Shown here piece by piece: positions 54,651-64,000 of a DNA stretch of 64,000 nt; positions within the stretch are counted from its first letter, which is position 1; each line of letters opens with the position of its first letter. Both the position numbers and the translations under genes were made by a program. The stretch lies in assembly GCA_013288565.1 (NCBI GenBank), contig JABDBP010000001.1, positions 303 to 64,302 on the forward strand. The letters run 5' to 3'. The notes beneath the pieces are model-generated. The model ran no database searches and had not been told where the DNA came from. It saw only the letters and a program-made list of their open reading frames with translations. This stretch comes from Alphaproteobacteria bacterium. Its GTDB lineage: Bacteria > Pseudomonadota > Alphaproteobacteria > Rickettsiales > JABDBP01.

Positions 54651-55242
54651 TGATTTGTTCCGCGATTTTGCTCATGAATTTATCCGGGTGATCGTTCAGT
54701 AAAAACGGCAGATGATCGGCGATGTTTATTATGACTTTATCGGCAACTGCTTTTTCCGTTTTTTTGAATTTGGTAAGAACGTAGTCGGTAACCACATCCT
54801 TGTTTCCCGGGCTCGCCTCGCTAGCGCTACGGCGCAGCGGGTGCCCAATGCCGACTCTTATGCGGGTATATTCATTGCCGATATGTTCATCCAAACTGGC
54901 AAGTCCGTTATGTCCGCCGTTGCCGCCGCCGGTTTTTACTTTTATGCGCCCGAGTTCCAAATCAAGATCGTCATGGAAAACAAAAATATCCGGCAATGGA
55001 ATTTTATAAAAACTCGCCGCTTCGTTCACAGAAACGCCGGAATTGTTCATGTAAGTGGCGGGCATTAAGGTCAGGATTTTATGTCCGTCTATCTCGCCGG
55101 TTGCGTAATGCCCGGAAAATTTCCGCTTGTAAGCGGTGAATTTATAATATTCGGTTATGAAACGGATGGTAGCAAACCCAATATTATGCCGGGTTCCATC
55201 ATATTCGGAACCGGGATTGCCAAGACCGACCAGGAGGAGCAT
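54640..55242 (-). CDS. pth: Peptidyl-tRNA hydrolase with an in-frame palindromic insert
   Basis: Cleaves peptidyl-tRNA released from stalled ribosomes. VGLGNPGSEYDGTRHNIGF includes the catalytic histidine; PATYMNNSG, FHDDLDLELGRIKVKTGGGNGGHNGLASL carry other conserved residues. After the conserved VGIGHP the sequence reads LRRSASEASP before resuming GNKDVVTDYVL. Homologues run GIGHPGxKxxVxxYVL without interruption, so about ten residues are inserted. The insert is encoded by a palindrome also found at 4681-4709. It lies at the mobile lid region next to the active site, where extra residues could be tolerated. Confidence 0.96.
   Translation of the reverse strand: MLLLVGLGNPGSEYDGTRHNIGFATIRFITEYYKFTAYKRKFSGHYATGEIDGHKILTLMPATYMNNSGVSVNEAASFYKIPLPDIFVFHDDLDLELGRIKVKTGGGNGGHNGLASLDEHIGNEYTRIRVGIGHPLRRSASEASPGNKDVVTDYVLTKFKKTEKAVADKVIINIADHLPFLLNDHPDKFMSKIAEQINGL
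54812..54842. repeat. Palindromic element inserted in pth
   Basis: CTCGCCTCGCTAGCGCTACG... ending GCAGCGGGT, centred on AGCGCT and CGCTAGCG. It differs from the copy at 4681-4709 by two extra bases and two or three changes. It is read in frame within pth, reminiscent of Rickettsia palindromic elements in manner of insertion though I do not recognise the sequence. Confidence 0.7.
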
Positions 55243-55254
55243 TTTTTAATCGGC

Positions 55255-55319
55255 GTCATTCCGGAACATCGCAAAGCGATTTATCCGGAATCTTAGATTC
55301 CTGCTTGCGCAGGAATGAC
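55255..55319. repeat. Composite REP element, two adjacent hairpins
   Basis: ATTCCGGA...TCCGGAAT (55258-55291) followed by ATTCCTGC-TT-GCGCAGGAAT (55298-55316), bounded by GTCATTCC and GGAATGAC. It lies between rplY and pth. The second hairpin matches the outer stem at 4669-4722. Confidence 0.8.
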
Positions 55320-55346
55320 GGCTGAGTAAATAATATTGCAAGAATG

Positions 55347-56171
55347 CTACTTCTTCGGTTCCTTGCCCTTTTCGGCGGCAGGAGCGGCAGGAGCTTTGCC
55401 AGCAGCAGCGGCCGGAGCTTTGCCAGCGGCGGCGGGAGCGGCGGCTTTGCCACCAGCTGGAGCGGCTGCGCCAGCTGCGGGAGCTGTGCCCGGAGCTGCG
55501 GCAGGACCGGCTTTCGCTGCGGCATCGGCGGCTTTGAGTGCGGCCTGAGCTTCCGTAGCTGCGGCTTCCGCCTCTTTCGCCCGGCGTTCTTCCTCTTCTT
55601 CCGAGAGCCTGCCAACGACGGTGGCCAACGTGAAATTACGGCCGCGGATAGCGGTTTGCACACCTTCAGGCAATTTGGCATCGTTAATGTGGATACTATC
55701 ACCGATTTCTAGGCCAGCTACATCGACTGATATTGATTCCGGTATCTTGTCGAAATCGCAGATCAGTTCCACTTCGCGGCGCACGGCGTTGAATATCCCG
55801 CCGCGTTTCACACCGGCTGATTTTTCGATGTTGTTATAGATGATTTTCACCATCACATGCAGTTTTTCATCCTTGGAAACACGCATGAAATCTGCATGCT
55901 CCAGCGTATCGTTCACTGGATGCAGCTGAACGTTTTTCGGCAGTACCAGGTTGCTTTTTTCGCCAACTTTTAAATCGATTATGCGGGACATGAACCCGGA
56001 GCGGGAAAATTCTTTGTAAAATGCCTTGGAATCCAGCGAAATCATGGATTCTTTGTCTTTGCCGCCGTAAATAATCGCCGGGACTTTTCCGCTGCGGCGC
56101 AGTGCGCGTGACGCACCTTTTCCGGCTTTTGCGCGGGCTTCCGCTTGTAATACTATTGCTTGAACGGCCAT
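55347..56171 (-). CDS. rplY: 50S ribosomal protein L25/general stress protein Ctc
   Basis: 5S rRNA-binding protein of the long CTC/TL5 type. The N-terminal L25 domain starts AIVLQAEARAKAGKGASRALRRSGKVPAIIYGG; the C-terminal beta domain (VKRGGIFNAVRREVELICDFDKIPESISVDVAGLEIGDSIHINDAKLPEGV) follows to about residue 185. The last 85 residues are a disordered alanine/proline/lysine tail with AAAGKAPAA-type repeats, longer than in most homologues. It begins an operon with pth and ychF on the same strand, the usual order. Confidence 0.96.
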   Translation of the reverse strand: MAVQAIVLQAEARAKAGKGASRALRRSGKVPAIIYGGKDKESMISLDSKAFYKEFSRSGFMSRIIDLKVGEKSNLVLPKNVQLHPVNDTLEHADFMRVSKDEKLHVMVKIIYNNIEKSAGVKRGGIFNAVRREVELICDFDKIPESISVDVAGLEIGDSIHINDAKLPEGVQTAIRGRNFTLATVVGRLSEEEEERRAKEAEAAATEAQAALKAADAAAKAGPAAAPGTAPAAGAAAPAGGKAAAPAAAGKAPAAAAGKAPAAPAAEKGKEPKK

Positions 56172-56268
56172 ATGAATCTCCTTTTTATTATCGTTTAAAA
56201 AACTACACTAAAAAACGAGTGAGGCGGCGCTTATAACTGAAATCCCTAAGGATTGCAAAGGTTTTTTG

Positions 56269-57240
56269 CTACAAAAGAATCCGTCGTTTTATCTCTGCCG
56301 CCACGGCAAGGCTGTCATTTAACTTTCCCGGTGGCGTAAATAGGCCGGAATTTATTTCCTCCAGGGACTTAGCCAACCGGCGTTCGTATAATGCCCGGTG
56401 GAATTTGCGGTATTTGCCGGTGGTGAAATCGCCGGAAGAATAGATGTATAGAGGCTTTCCCGTGGCCGCTGCTTCCGAACACATCGAAACCGAATCGCCG
56501 GTGGCAATTATCGCATCAGATAGGCCAAGGAATCCATAATAGGGATTTTCGCCAGCAGTAGGCGCGCCTTCACGCCAATCATGCAGGAAATATTTGCAGT
56601 CGAGGTTTGCAGTTAATGTGGAAACCATTTCCGCGCTGGTTCTGCGGCTGGTGGTAATGAGCAGCGAACCGCCGGAGGATTTCGCCGCTGTTGAGGCCAA
56701 TTCCGCCAGCTTTTTCGCGTGTTTCGCATCAAACCCTTTGCGGTGCGAGCTGCCGCCGATTAAAACCGCGAACCTGGGTGCGGGAAATTCGGCAAGGTGC
56801 GCGCGCCATTTGTCCGCCTCTTGTTTCAGCAATTCATCCGTCACCCGGTGCGGCGCGCCGATAGTGTGAAAAACATTGGCTGCGTCTTTGGCCCTATCAT
56901 GCAGTGGTGCGGCGATAAGATCGAAATCCCATGCGGGAAAGGTTGGCCATTGAATTTGCGCGAGAAAAGTTTGTGGATTTTTCGTTTTTATATAAGTAGC
57001 AACGGCGGCGAGCCGGCGGGCGGTCGCTATCACGATATCCGGCCATGGAGGCTGCAATTCGGCAGGATTTGCGATGCCAAATGAAGTGCGGTTTATGAGA
57101 AAATTTGGTAGCTTAATGAGCGGCGTGAATTCTATTTTTTTCGTTTCGAACGACCAACCCAAAGCCTCCGCAACGCCCAGCGACTGGCTGGCATTCCCCG
57201 CCCGTTCATCAAGCAAAACCCATATTTTCTTTTCGCGCAT
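56269..57240 (-). CDS. ELM1/GtrOC1-family putative glycosyltransferase-like protein
   Basis: About 323 residues from the ATG at 57240 (MREKKIWVLLDERAGNASQSLGVAEAL). This N-terminus and the later FAVLIGGSSHRKGF, LLITTSRRTSAEMV and NPYYGFLGLSDAIIATGDSVSMCSEAAATGKPLYIY are those of the family named after plant mitochondrial ELM1. Bacterial members look like GT-B glycosyltransferases and are common in alphaproteobacteria; some lie by lipopolysaccharide genes. The track start adds 13 hydrophobic residues and is less likely. No operon partner is clear. Confidence 0.85.
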   Translation of the reverse strand: MREKKIWVLLDERAGNASQSLGVAEALGWSFETKKIEFTPLIKLPNFLINRTSFGIANPAELQPPWPDIVIATARRLAAVATYIKTKNPQTFLAQIQWPTFPAWDFDLIAAPLHDRAKDAANVFHTIGAPHRVTDELLKQEADKWRAHLAEFPAPRFAVLIGGSSHRKGFDAKHAKKLAELASTAAKSSGGSLLITTSRRTSAEMVSTLTANLDCKYFLHDWREGAPTAGENPYYGFLGLSDAIIATGDSVSMCSEAAATGKPLYIYSSGDFTTGKYRKFHRALYERRLAKSLEEINSGLFTPPGKLNDSLAVAAEIKRRILL

Positions 57241-57289
57241 AGGGGCGAAGATATAGCAAAACAGCCATATAATCTTCAACGTTTATAAA

Positions 57290-57329
57290 TTTAACAAAAG
57301 TTTAACATTCCTGTAATAATTCTTTAACA
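57290..57329 (+). promoter_or_regulatory. Four 11-bp-spaced 7-mers including a CtrA-type box
   Basis: TTTAACA, TTTAACA, TGTAATA and TTTAACA recur with an exact 11-bp period (57290, 57301, 57312, 57323). The first pair contains a full TTAA-N7-TTAAC match (57291-57306), while the last pair resembles the Pho-like boxes at 4514 and 9457. TATGTT follows. It lies 50-90 bases before the 99-aa orphan. Confidence 0.55.
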
Positions 57330-57378
57330 TTACTATGTTAGTGTCTCTCCTAGTGTAACTTCACCGTAGGGAGAATGT

Positions 57379-57678
57379 ATGAGCAAAACTTTCCAAAAGT
57401 TATCTACAGCAGAAAAAACCTCAAGCATTAGTGAATTTCTTCGGGATATGGAAAATCCCAATTTTGCCCTTGAAATAGCTATGCAAGCTGAAATGCTCAA
57501 TAATGCTAGGGCTATTGAACGAGGCGATCCAGATGCTGACTATCTTCCAAGGATAGTTCATCCTGGACCTATTATTGCTCGATTAAAAGAAAATGCGAAA
57601 GCGGATTTAGGCCGTTACCAGATGCTGCTTATTGGTGAAGGTTATGGCAAAGCTGCTGAAGCCGCATTTCAAAGATAA
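57379..57678 (+). CDS. Small orphan protein
   Basis: 99 residues, soluble and mostly helical, with no family recognised. The segments AEKTSSISEFLRDMENPNFALEIAMQAEML and RIVHPGPIIARLKENAKADLGRYQMLLIGEGYGKAAEAAF look like two or three amphipathic helices. AGGGAGA precedes the ATG at good spacing. AT-rich relative to flanking genes. The tandem OmpR-type operator upstream suggests regulated expression, possibly with the cell cycle. Confidence 0.72.
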   Translation: MSKTFQKLSTAEKTSSISEFLRDMENPNFALEIAMQAEMLNNARAIERGDPDADYLPRIVHPGPIIARLKENAKADLGRYQMLLIGEGYGKAAEAAFQR

Positions 57679-57722
57679 GCTATTTTGTATTTAGGGGAGC
57701 AGTGGCGGAGGGTTTTCCTATC

Positions 57723-59773
<2,051 letters not shown>

Positions 59774-60051
59774 TTATAGCTAACTAACCTAATATTTACA
59801 CATTTGTTGCGTAGCAGAAATTGCCAGCCCGCTAGGAAAGGCGTGCAGGGAATAGTTTACCCTATTCCCAAGCGTCTTGACAACGCGGATTGCAATTTCT
59901 GCAGCAATCCTTTGGACGGTGTAGGAAATTGGCAATTGAGCTGCGCTAAAATTATTCCGAATAGGAACCGCTATGCGAAATAATTTATAGTTTGCTCCTT
60001 GCCAATTTCCTCCTACCGCAAATGCGTGAATATTAGGTTAGTTAGCTATAA
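59774..60051. repeat. 278-bp multi-stem palindromic element
   Basis: The terminal arms 59774-59796 and 60029-60051 are perfect 23-bp complements, and pairing continues imperfectly for about 25 more. Inside are two further stems. One is GCAGAAATTGC (59814-59824) with GCAATTTCTGC (59892-59902), enclosing GGGAATAG/CTATTCCC. The other is GTAGGAAATTGGCAA (59921-59935) with its complement at 59999-60016, enclosing AAATTATT/AATAATTT. The overall fold is a three-way junction. No ORF of note lies inside. The right end encodes the last codons of the cyclophilin gene; the left end abuts the queA start. Confidence 0.85.
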
Positions 60052-60613
60052 CATCCGCAGCGATCCGCATGTCAATTATTACGTCCGGGTCTTTGACCTT
60101 TCCTTCCTTAGCGTCGCCTTTTTTTATCTTATCGACTACCGCCATGCCGTCTATCACCTTGCCCCATACGGTGAATTTGCCGTTCAGATATTCCGAATCT
60201 TTGAGCACGATGAAAAACTGGCTGTCGGCACTGTTTTCCCACTGCCTACGCGCCATCGCCACCGTCCCGCGCTTGAATGGAATATTGGAAAATTCCGCCG
60301 GGATATTCACGCCGGTTCCGCCAAGGCCGGTACCAGTGTGGTCACCGGTTTGGGCGATAAAATAAGGTATCACCCGGTGCCACGGACAGCCATCGTAATA
60401 ATGTTCGCGCACCAATTGTTTTACCCTTTGCACATGCAGCGGCGCAGTTTCCGGCAACATTTGAATAACCACCCTACCGGCCGGAACATCCATATATATT
60501 ACGTTCTCTAGGTCCAATTGCGGATAGTGCTGGCCGGAGTGGAAAATCGAGCCGATGAAGATTACTATATTGCCGACCATGCCAACGACGAAATTGCCGA
60601 TCGCGCTAGGCAT
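60038..60613 (-). CDS. Cyclophilin-type peptidyl-prolyl isomerase
   Basis: 191 residues. An N-terminal hydrophobic segment (FVVGMVGNIVIFIGSIF) should anchor it or act as signal peptide. The cyclophilin domain covers about 35-185: VIYMDVPAGRVVIQMLPETAP, YYDGCPWHRVIPYFIAQTGD (the usual FHRVI active-site segment reads WHRVI), and NSADSQFFIVLKDSEYLNGKFTVWGKVIDGMAVVDKI. The C-terminal VIAN and stop are encoded by the terminal arm of the large palindromic element. It overlaps the upstream oxidase-like gene by eight bases. Confidence 0.93.
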   Translation of the reverse strand: MPSAIGNFVVGMVGNIVIFIGSIFHSGQHYPQLDLENVIYMDVPAGRVVIQMLPETAPLHVQRVKQLVREHYYDGCPWHRVIPYFIAQTGDHTGTGLGGTGVNIPAEFSNIPFKRGTVAMARRQWENSADSQFFIVLKDSEYLNGKFTVWGKVIDGMAVVDKIKKGDAKEGKVKDPDVIIDMRIAADVIAN

Positions 60614-61934
60614 TTTTCCCCACGATTGTCTTCACGGCGATGAAAACGAAAAGGAACCCACCTATGATAGCTAATCCCCCGCCGCTGAAAAACATGGCTT
60701 TGCCGATGATGGTATCGATTGTCGCGGAGGAGCCAGCGGCTTTCCGGAGCGCCCCGTAACCGCCCATTATGGCAAGACCGCTGATGTGCATGAGCTGGCC
60801 GGTTCCATAAACTACCGGCTGCCAAGCGGCTATTTTCCCCAAGGGTTTTTTGAACCCAAGTCGTGGCAGGATATCATATACCAGCGCCATGAAACTGAGC
60901 GTCACCGCGACAATAGAGCCATGATAATGTGCCGGGATTATGGCGTTGCTGCCTTGGATCATGAAACCAATAATTCCTCCGGCGATGAAAAGAAGCAGAG
61001 AAAAGACGATAGCGTTTTTCTCTGATCCCGTTACCCCGCTCTTGCGATGGGAGAATAACAAAAGAATTCCCGCCAGCAGCGGCGCAAGACCTAAACCGTA
61101 TTGCATCTGGCGTGTGAAGAAATCTGGGAATTCCCCGGACAGGACAGGATATTCGAGATATATGAAAGGTGCCGCGATCACCATCGCCAATGCGAACGAA
61201 TAGATGAAAATCGTTTGCCACGGTTTGCTTTCAACCCTGCCCACCCACAACCAGGCAAAAACCATCATCTGGATATAGGCGAACTGCAAAGTATGTCCGC
61301 CCGCCCAAAATAGATTTTCATAATAATCTTTCGCTGCTAAAGCGGCGCTTTTCAATTCCCTGGCTGAAAGTGCGAAACACAGGAACGCGATCAGAATGAT
61401 TACGGCGGTAGAATATGCGGCGAAGCTCCTAGCGAAATTATCGTCGAATTTCCAGGAAAACCTAAAACTGCAAAGGCAGATCGCCGATTGCAGCAGCGCT
61501 CCGGCGGTGAAGCAGGCGAGACCCAGCATGAACCAGATATTGCCTAGGATCGGAATGTAATCGTTGGTATAGGGAATGGATTTTGCGATTAGTGGGGAAA
61601 TCGCCATCAGTAAGGTGCCAAATATCGCCAGGAACGCGCTGCCACGGCTGAAAAAATAAAGCTTTTCCGCGCTTCTTAACGAGAAAACCAGACAGCATAT
61701 CGAAACCAGCCAGACCAGCTCCGACATGTTGACGTGGATAATTAACGCCGTATCGAATATGCGCCGCGCATCGGCTACGCCTGCCAGCGTTTTCCGTAAA
61801 ATCACCGGCGGCAGGGCAAAAAGACCGGCGACACCGAGTGCGAACACAGCGTTATACAACCATAGCCTTGCAAGTTTCACGGTTTTGCGGGCGGCGGGAG
61901 AGAATAGCAGATAATCGTTTCCAGTCATATGCAA
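60606..61934 (-). CDS. Heme-copper oxidase subunit I-like membrane protein
   Basis: 442 residues with about twelve membrane helices. It follows the heme-copper oxidase subunit I plan closest to the NorB/cbb3 branch. IIHVNMSELVWLVS in helix II could supply the low-spin heme histidine, FWAGGHTLQFAYIQ matches the helix VI copper-site histidine region, and IIPAHYHGSIVAVTLSFMALVYDILPRL resembles the HxH helix X. I cannot find the paired histidines of helix VII that complete the copper site, so the binuclear centre may be incomplete. No subunit II gene is adjacent; the cyclophilin is. Possibly a divergent oxidase or an assembly/sensor protein. Confidence 0.72.
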   Translation of the reverse strand: MHMTGNDYLLFSPAARKTVKLARLWLYNAVFALGVAGLFALPPVILRKTLAGVADARRIFDTALIIHVNMSELVWLVSICCLVFSLRSAEKLYFFSRGSAFLAIFGTLLMAISPLIAKSIPYTNDYIPILGNIWFMLGLACFTAGALLQSAICLCSFRFSWKFDDNFARSFAAYSTAVIILIAFLCFALSARELKSAALAAKDYYENLFWAGGHTLQFAYIQMMVFAWLWVGRVESKPWQTIFIYSFALAMVIAAPFIYLEYPVLSGEFPDFFTRQMQYGLGLAPLLAGILLLFSHRKSGVTGSEKNAIVFSLLLFIAGGIIGFMIQGSNAIIPAHYHGSIVAVTLSFMALVYDILPRLGFKKPLGKIAAWQPVVYGTGQLMHISGLAIMGGYGALRKAAGSSATIDTIIGKAMFFSGGGLAIIGGFLFVFIAVKTIVGKNA

Positions 61935-62000
61935 ATGGGTTAGTTTCTTAGTCTTAAATATTCACGCAACCATTGAGATAAGTAAAGATAAAAGCTGGCG

Positions 62001-63113
62001 ATGCCCCTTAAACAACGTTGTCATCCCCGCGAAGGCGGGGATCCATATCCCAGAGAATTCTCAGTATGCCGCACGATGGATTCCCGCTTTCGCGGGAATG
62101 ACAAGGCCCATATTTCCATCTGGCTTTTTGCCTGTGCCGCGTTGGTTTTCCTGATAGTGATCATCGGCGGGTTGACGCGGCTTAGCGAATCCGGCTTGTC
62201 GATTGTTAGCTGGCAGCCGGTGAAAGGCGTGATTCCGCCACTGGATGTGCGCGATTGGCAAAATCTTTTCGCTGCCTATAAGCAAACTCCGCAATATCTG
62301 AAAATAAATTACGACATGAGCCTGGAGGAATTCAAAAACATTTTCTGGCTGGAATATATCCACCGTGTTCTGGGCCGTATTATCGGGCTGGTTTTTCTCG
62401 TTCCGCTATTATTTTTCATCATCACGAAAAAAATCGGGAAAAATCTCGCTCTGAAGCTTTTTTCTATCGCTCTGCTTGGCGCGTTGCAGGGATTTATTGG
62501 CTGGTACATGGTAAAAAGCGGGTTGGTTGATAATCCCGCGGTCAGTCACTATCGGCTGGCACTGCATCTTTTTCTTGGATTTGTGATTTATGCGATGTTA
62601 CTCTGGGCGGGGCTTAATAGTGCAGAGTGCGAAGTGCAGAGTGCAGAGAAGGCAACTCTTAACTCAGCACTTCGCACTCTGCACTCCCTCGCTATCAGCG
62701 CTTTCATCCTATTCCAAACCATCCTCGGCGCATTCGTATCGGGGACGCATGCTGGGCTGATATATAATGATTTTCCCCTGATGGGCGGCCATATTATCCC
62801 GGAGGATATTTTTTTCCTGCATCCATTGTGGCTGAATTTCTTGCAAAATCCGGCGACAATCCAGTTCCAGCACCGTATGATGGCGTTTATTTTGTTCATA
62901 CTTATCTTGATTTTCCGGGTAAAGAATCCTGGAGATAAGGCTGCCGGGTTGCTGCTGGCCGTGGCACTTATACAAGTTCTTCTCGGGATTTTAACCCTGG
63001 TGAACCATGTTCCGGTACTCTTCGCCGCTGCGCACCAGGCCGGGGCGCTGGTATTATTCTCGGTTTCCCTGTTTATTAATTACCGCCTATATGCTATAAG
63101 CCAAAAATCATGA
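62001..63113 (+). CDS. ctaA: Heme A synthase, with repeat-derived segments
   Basis: COX15/CtaA oxidises heme O to heme A for cytochrome aa3 oxidase. Eight membrane helices; [25 protein letters not shown] and [15 protein letters not shown] are diagnostic, with histidines repeated in the second half ([17 protein letters not shown]). The first 37 residues (REGGDPY... SRFRGND) are entirely encoded by a REP-type palindrome that also supplies both candidate ATGs (62001, 62076). A second insertion, [24 protein letters not shown] at about residues 207-230, is encoded by a perfect 19-bp inverted repeat and lies in a loop between membrane helices. The start overlaps nothing; the stop overlaps hemA by four bases. 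Confidence 0.93.
   Translation: MPLKQRCHPREGGDPYPREFSVCRTMDSRFRGNDKAHISIWLFACAALVFLIVIIGGLTRLSESGLSIVSWQPVKGVIPPLDVRDWQNLFAAYKQTPQYLKINYDMSLEEFKNIFWLEYIHRVLGRIIGLVFLVPLLFFIITKKIGKNLALKLFSIALLGALQGFIGWYMVKSGLVDNPAVSHYRLALHLFLGFVIYAMLLWAGLNSAECEVQSAEKATLNSALRTLHSLAISAFILFQTILGAFVSGTHAGLIYNDFPLMGGHIIPEDIFFLHPLWLNFLQNPATIQFQHRMMAFILFILILIFRVKNPGDKAAGLLLAVALIQVLLGILTLVNHVPVLFAAAHQAGALVLFSVSLFINYRLYAISQKS
62019..62103. repeat. REP-type inverted repeat at the ctaA N-terminus
   Basis: TGTCATCCCCGCGAAGGCGG... (62019-62046) pairs with ...GCTTTCGCGGGAATGACA (62076-62103), 25 of 28 positions complementary. This family (GTCATTCCCGCGAAAGCGGGAAT type) is widely dispersed in proteobacteria. Confidence 0.9.
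62619..62685. repeat. Perfect 19-bp inverted repeat of heptads inside ctaA
   Basis: AGTGCAGAGTGCGAAGTGC (62619-62637) and its exact complement (62667-62685) enclose AGAGTGCAGAG...AACTCTTAACTCA. The arms are built of AGTGCAG-like heptads, as in the arrays at 5177 and 46367. The whole is translated in frame within ctaA. Confidence 0.85.
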
Positions 63114-64000
63114 ATTACGAAAATCATTTCGCTAAAAGCCTGGCCAAACTCAAAGCCGAAGGCAATTACCGGCAGTTCACCGACATTGAGCGCATCGCCG
63201 GGAAATTCCCGCTGGCGCGCGATCATAAGAGCGGACGTGATATAATCCTCTGGTGCAGCAATGATTATCTGGGGATGGGTCAGCACCCGAAGGTGGTGAC
63301 GGCGATGGTCGATGCGGCACAGAAAATGGGCGCCGGGGCAGGGGGGACGCGCAATATTTCCGGCACCAATCACCCGCTGGTGTTACTAGAGCGCGAACTT
63401 GCAGATTTGCATGATAAGGAATCGGCGCTGGTGTTCACTTCCGGCTATGTGGCGAATGAAACTACGCTGGCAACTTTGGGCGCGTTACTGCCGAATGCGG
63501 TGATTTTTTCCGACCAGATGAATCACGCTTCAATGATTGAAGGCATCAGGAAATCCAAGGCCGAGAAGCATATTTTCCGGCATAATGATGTAGCACATCT
63601 GGAAGAACTTTTGCGGCAAGTGGATATCAACCGCCCGAAAATTATTGCCTTCGAATCGGTTTATTCTATGGATGGCGACATCGCGCCAATCAAGGAAATC
63701 TGGGATCTTGCCGATAAATATAATGCGATGACATACCTGGACGAAGTCCATGCCGTAGGCCTTTATGGCAACAAAGGCGGCGGAATCTCCGACCGGGAAA
63801 ATTTGAGTCACCGCGTCACGGTAATCCAGGGAACGCTGGCGAAAGGATTCGGCGTCATCGGGGGATATATCGCCGCATCGGCGGGCCTGGTGGATGCAAT
63901 ACGTTCATTCGCACCGGGATTTATTTTTTCGACCGCATTGCCGCCCGCCATCGCCGCCGCGGCTCTTGCCAGCGTTCGGCATTTGAAAACGAGTAATTCA
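63110..64000 (+). CDS. hemA: 5-aminolevulinate synthase, 3' end outside window
   Basis: Read directly from the sequence; not in the track because the gene runs off the end. 297 codons are visible. The enzyme condenses glycine and succinyl-CoA in the alphaproteobacterial (Shemin) route to heme. [23 protein letters not shown] and [16 protein letters not shown] are standard, as are [34 protein letters not shown] and the pyridoxal-phosphate lysine in [15 protein letters not shown]. The ATG overlaps the ctaA stop (ATGA). Thus heme synthesis and heme A maturation are coupled here. Confidence 0.97.
   Translation, partial: MNYENHFAKSLAKLKAEGNYRQFTDIERIAGKFPLARDHKSGRDIILWCSNDYLGMGQHPKVVTAMVDAAQKMGAGAGGTRNISGTNHPLVLLERELADLHDKESALVFTSGYVANETTLATLGALLPNAVIFSDQMNHASMIEGIRKSKAEKHIFRHNDVAHLEELLRQVDINRPKIIAFESVYSMDGDIAPIKEIWDLADKYNAMTYLDEVHAVGLYGNKGGGISDRENLSHRVTVIQGTLAKGFGVIGGYIAASAGLVDAIRSFAPGFIFSTALPPAIAAAALASVRHLKTSNS

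Overview
The window reads as a stretch of an alphaproteobacterial chromosome of roughly balanced base composition. Lineage markers are the C4-pathway 5-aminolevulinate synthase (hemA), COX15-type ctaA, ETF-ubiquinone oxidoreductase, the APH-fold homoserine kinase, LpxI rather than LpxH, pyruvate phosphate dikinase, the caulobacter-like fliF-fliG-fliH-fliN-flbD flagellar block, and TTAA-N7-TTAAC (CtrA-type) boxes. I see no prophage, transposase, CRISPR array or rRNA operon. Genus cannot be fixed from sequence alone; a deep lineage in which genus-specific AT-rich orphan genes are scattered among conserved operons is likely.

Layout. 1-4.5 kb: partial orphan, metK, two further orphans. 4.7-9.4 kb: ratA-like gene divergent from ppk-ppx and an FKBP-like lipid-anchored or membrane-anchored protein. 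9.5-18 kb: acidic orphan, maf and infA, then the lipid A/Kdo cluster msbA-waaA-lpxK-lpxL, then bolA-traX. 18-24 kb: glyQ-panD-glyS-ppdK, with panD lodged between the two glycyl-tRNA synthetase subunits. 24-30 kb: prenyl diphosphate synthase, lytic transglycosylase, family-4 uracil-DNA glycosylase, ETF-QO. 30.6-38.4 kb: bamA-skp-lpxD-fabZ-orphan-lpxA-lpxI-lpxB envelope operon. 38.4-44.7 kb: flbD-motA-fliN-fliH-fliG-(four-helix-bundle gene)-fliF on the minus strand. 44.9-52.7 kb: tRNA-Lys(CUU), thiC, pseudokinase, tatA-tatB, KefB-type antiporter, thrB, algH. 52.7-57.3 kb: frameshifted tandem csrA, ychF, pth, rplY, ELM1-like. 57.3-64 kb: small orphan, queA-tgt, an oxidase-subunit-I-like protein with a cyclophilin, then ctaA and the start of hemA.

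Most striking are non-genic structures. (1) A 23S-rRNA-intervening-sequence-type four-helix-bundle gene sits between fliF and fliG, bracketed by 37-bp inverted arms made of 8-bp tandem units; it appears to have separated fliG from its Shine-Dalgarno. (2) Similar 7-bp-periodic arrays occur between ratA and ppk, at the ppx start, before ispB, and inside thiC and ctaA coding sequence. (3) A different palindrome is inserted in frame in pth and recurs at 4.7 kb. (4) A 278-bp element with a 23-bp terminal stem and two internal arms lies between queA and the cyclophilin gene. (5) A two-domain CsrA gene is broken by one base and has a GGA-tetraloop leader. (6) Orphan genes share Pho-box-like and CtrA-like promoter architecture.

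All gene calls rest on recognisable motifs and context in the supplied translations; no database search was run. Two edge genes (1-1392 and 63110-64000) are absent from the ORF track because they run off the window, and I read them directly from the sequence. No gap longer than about 300 bases lacks a gene; the larger gaps are described as separate entries.
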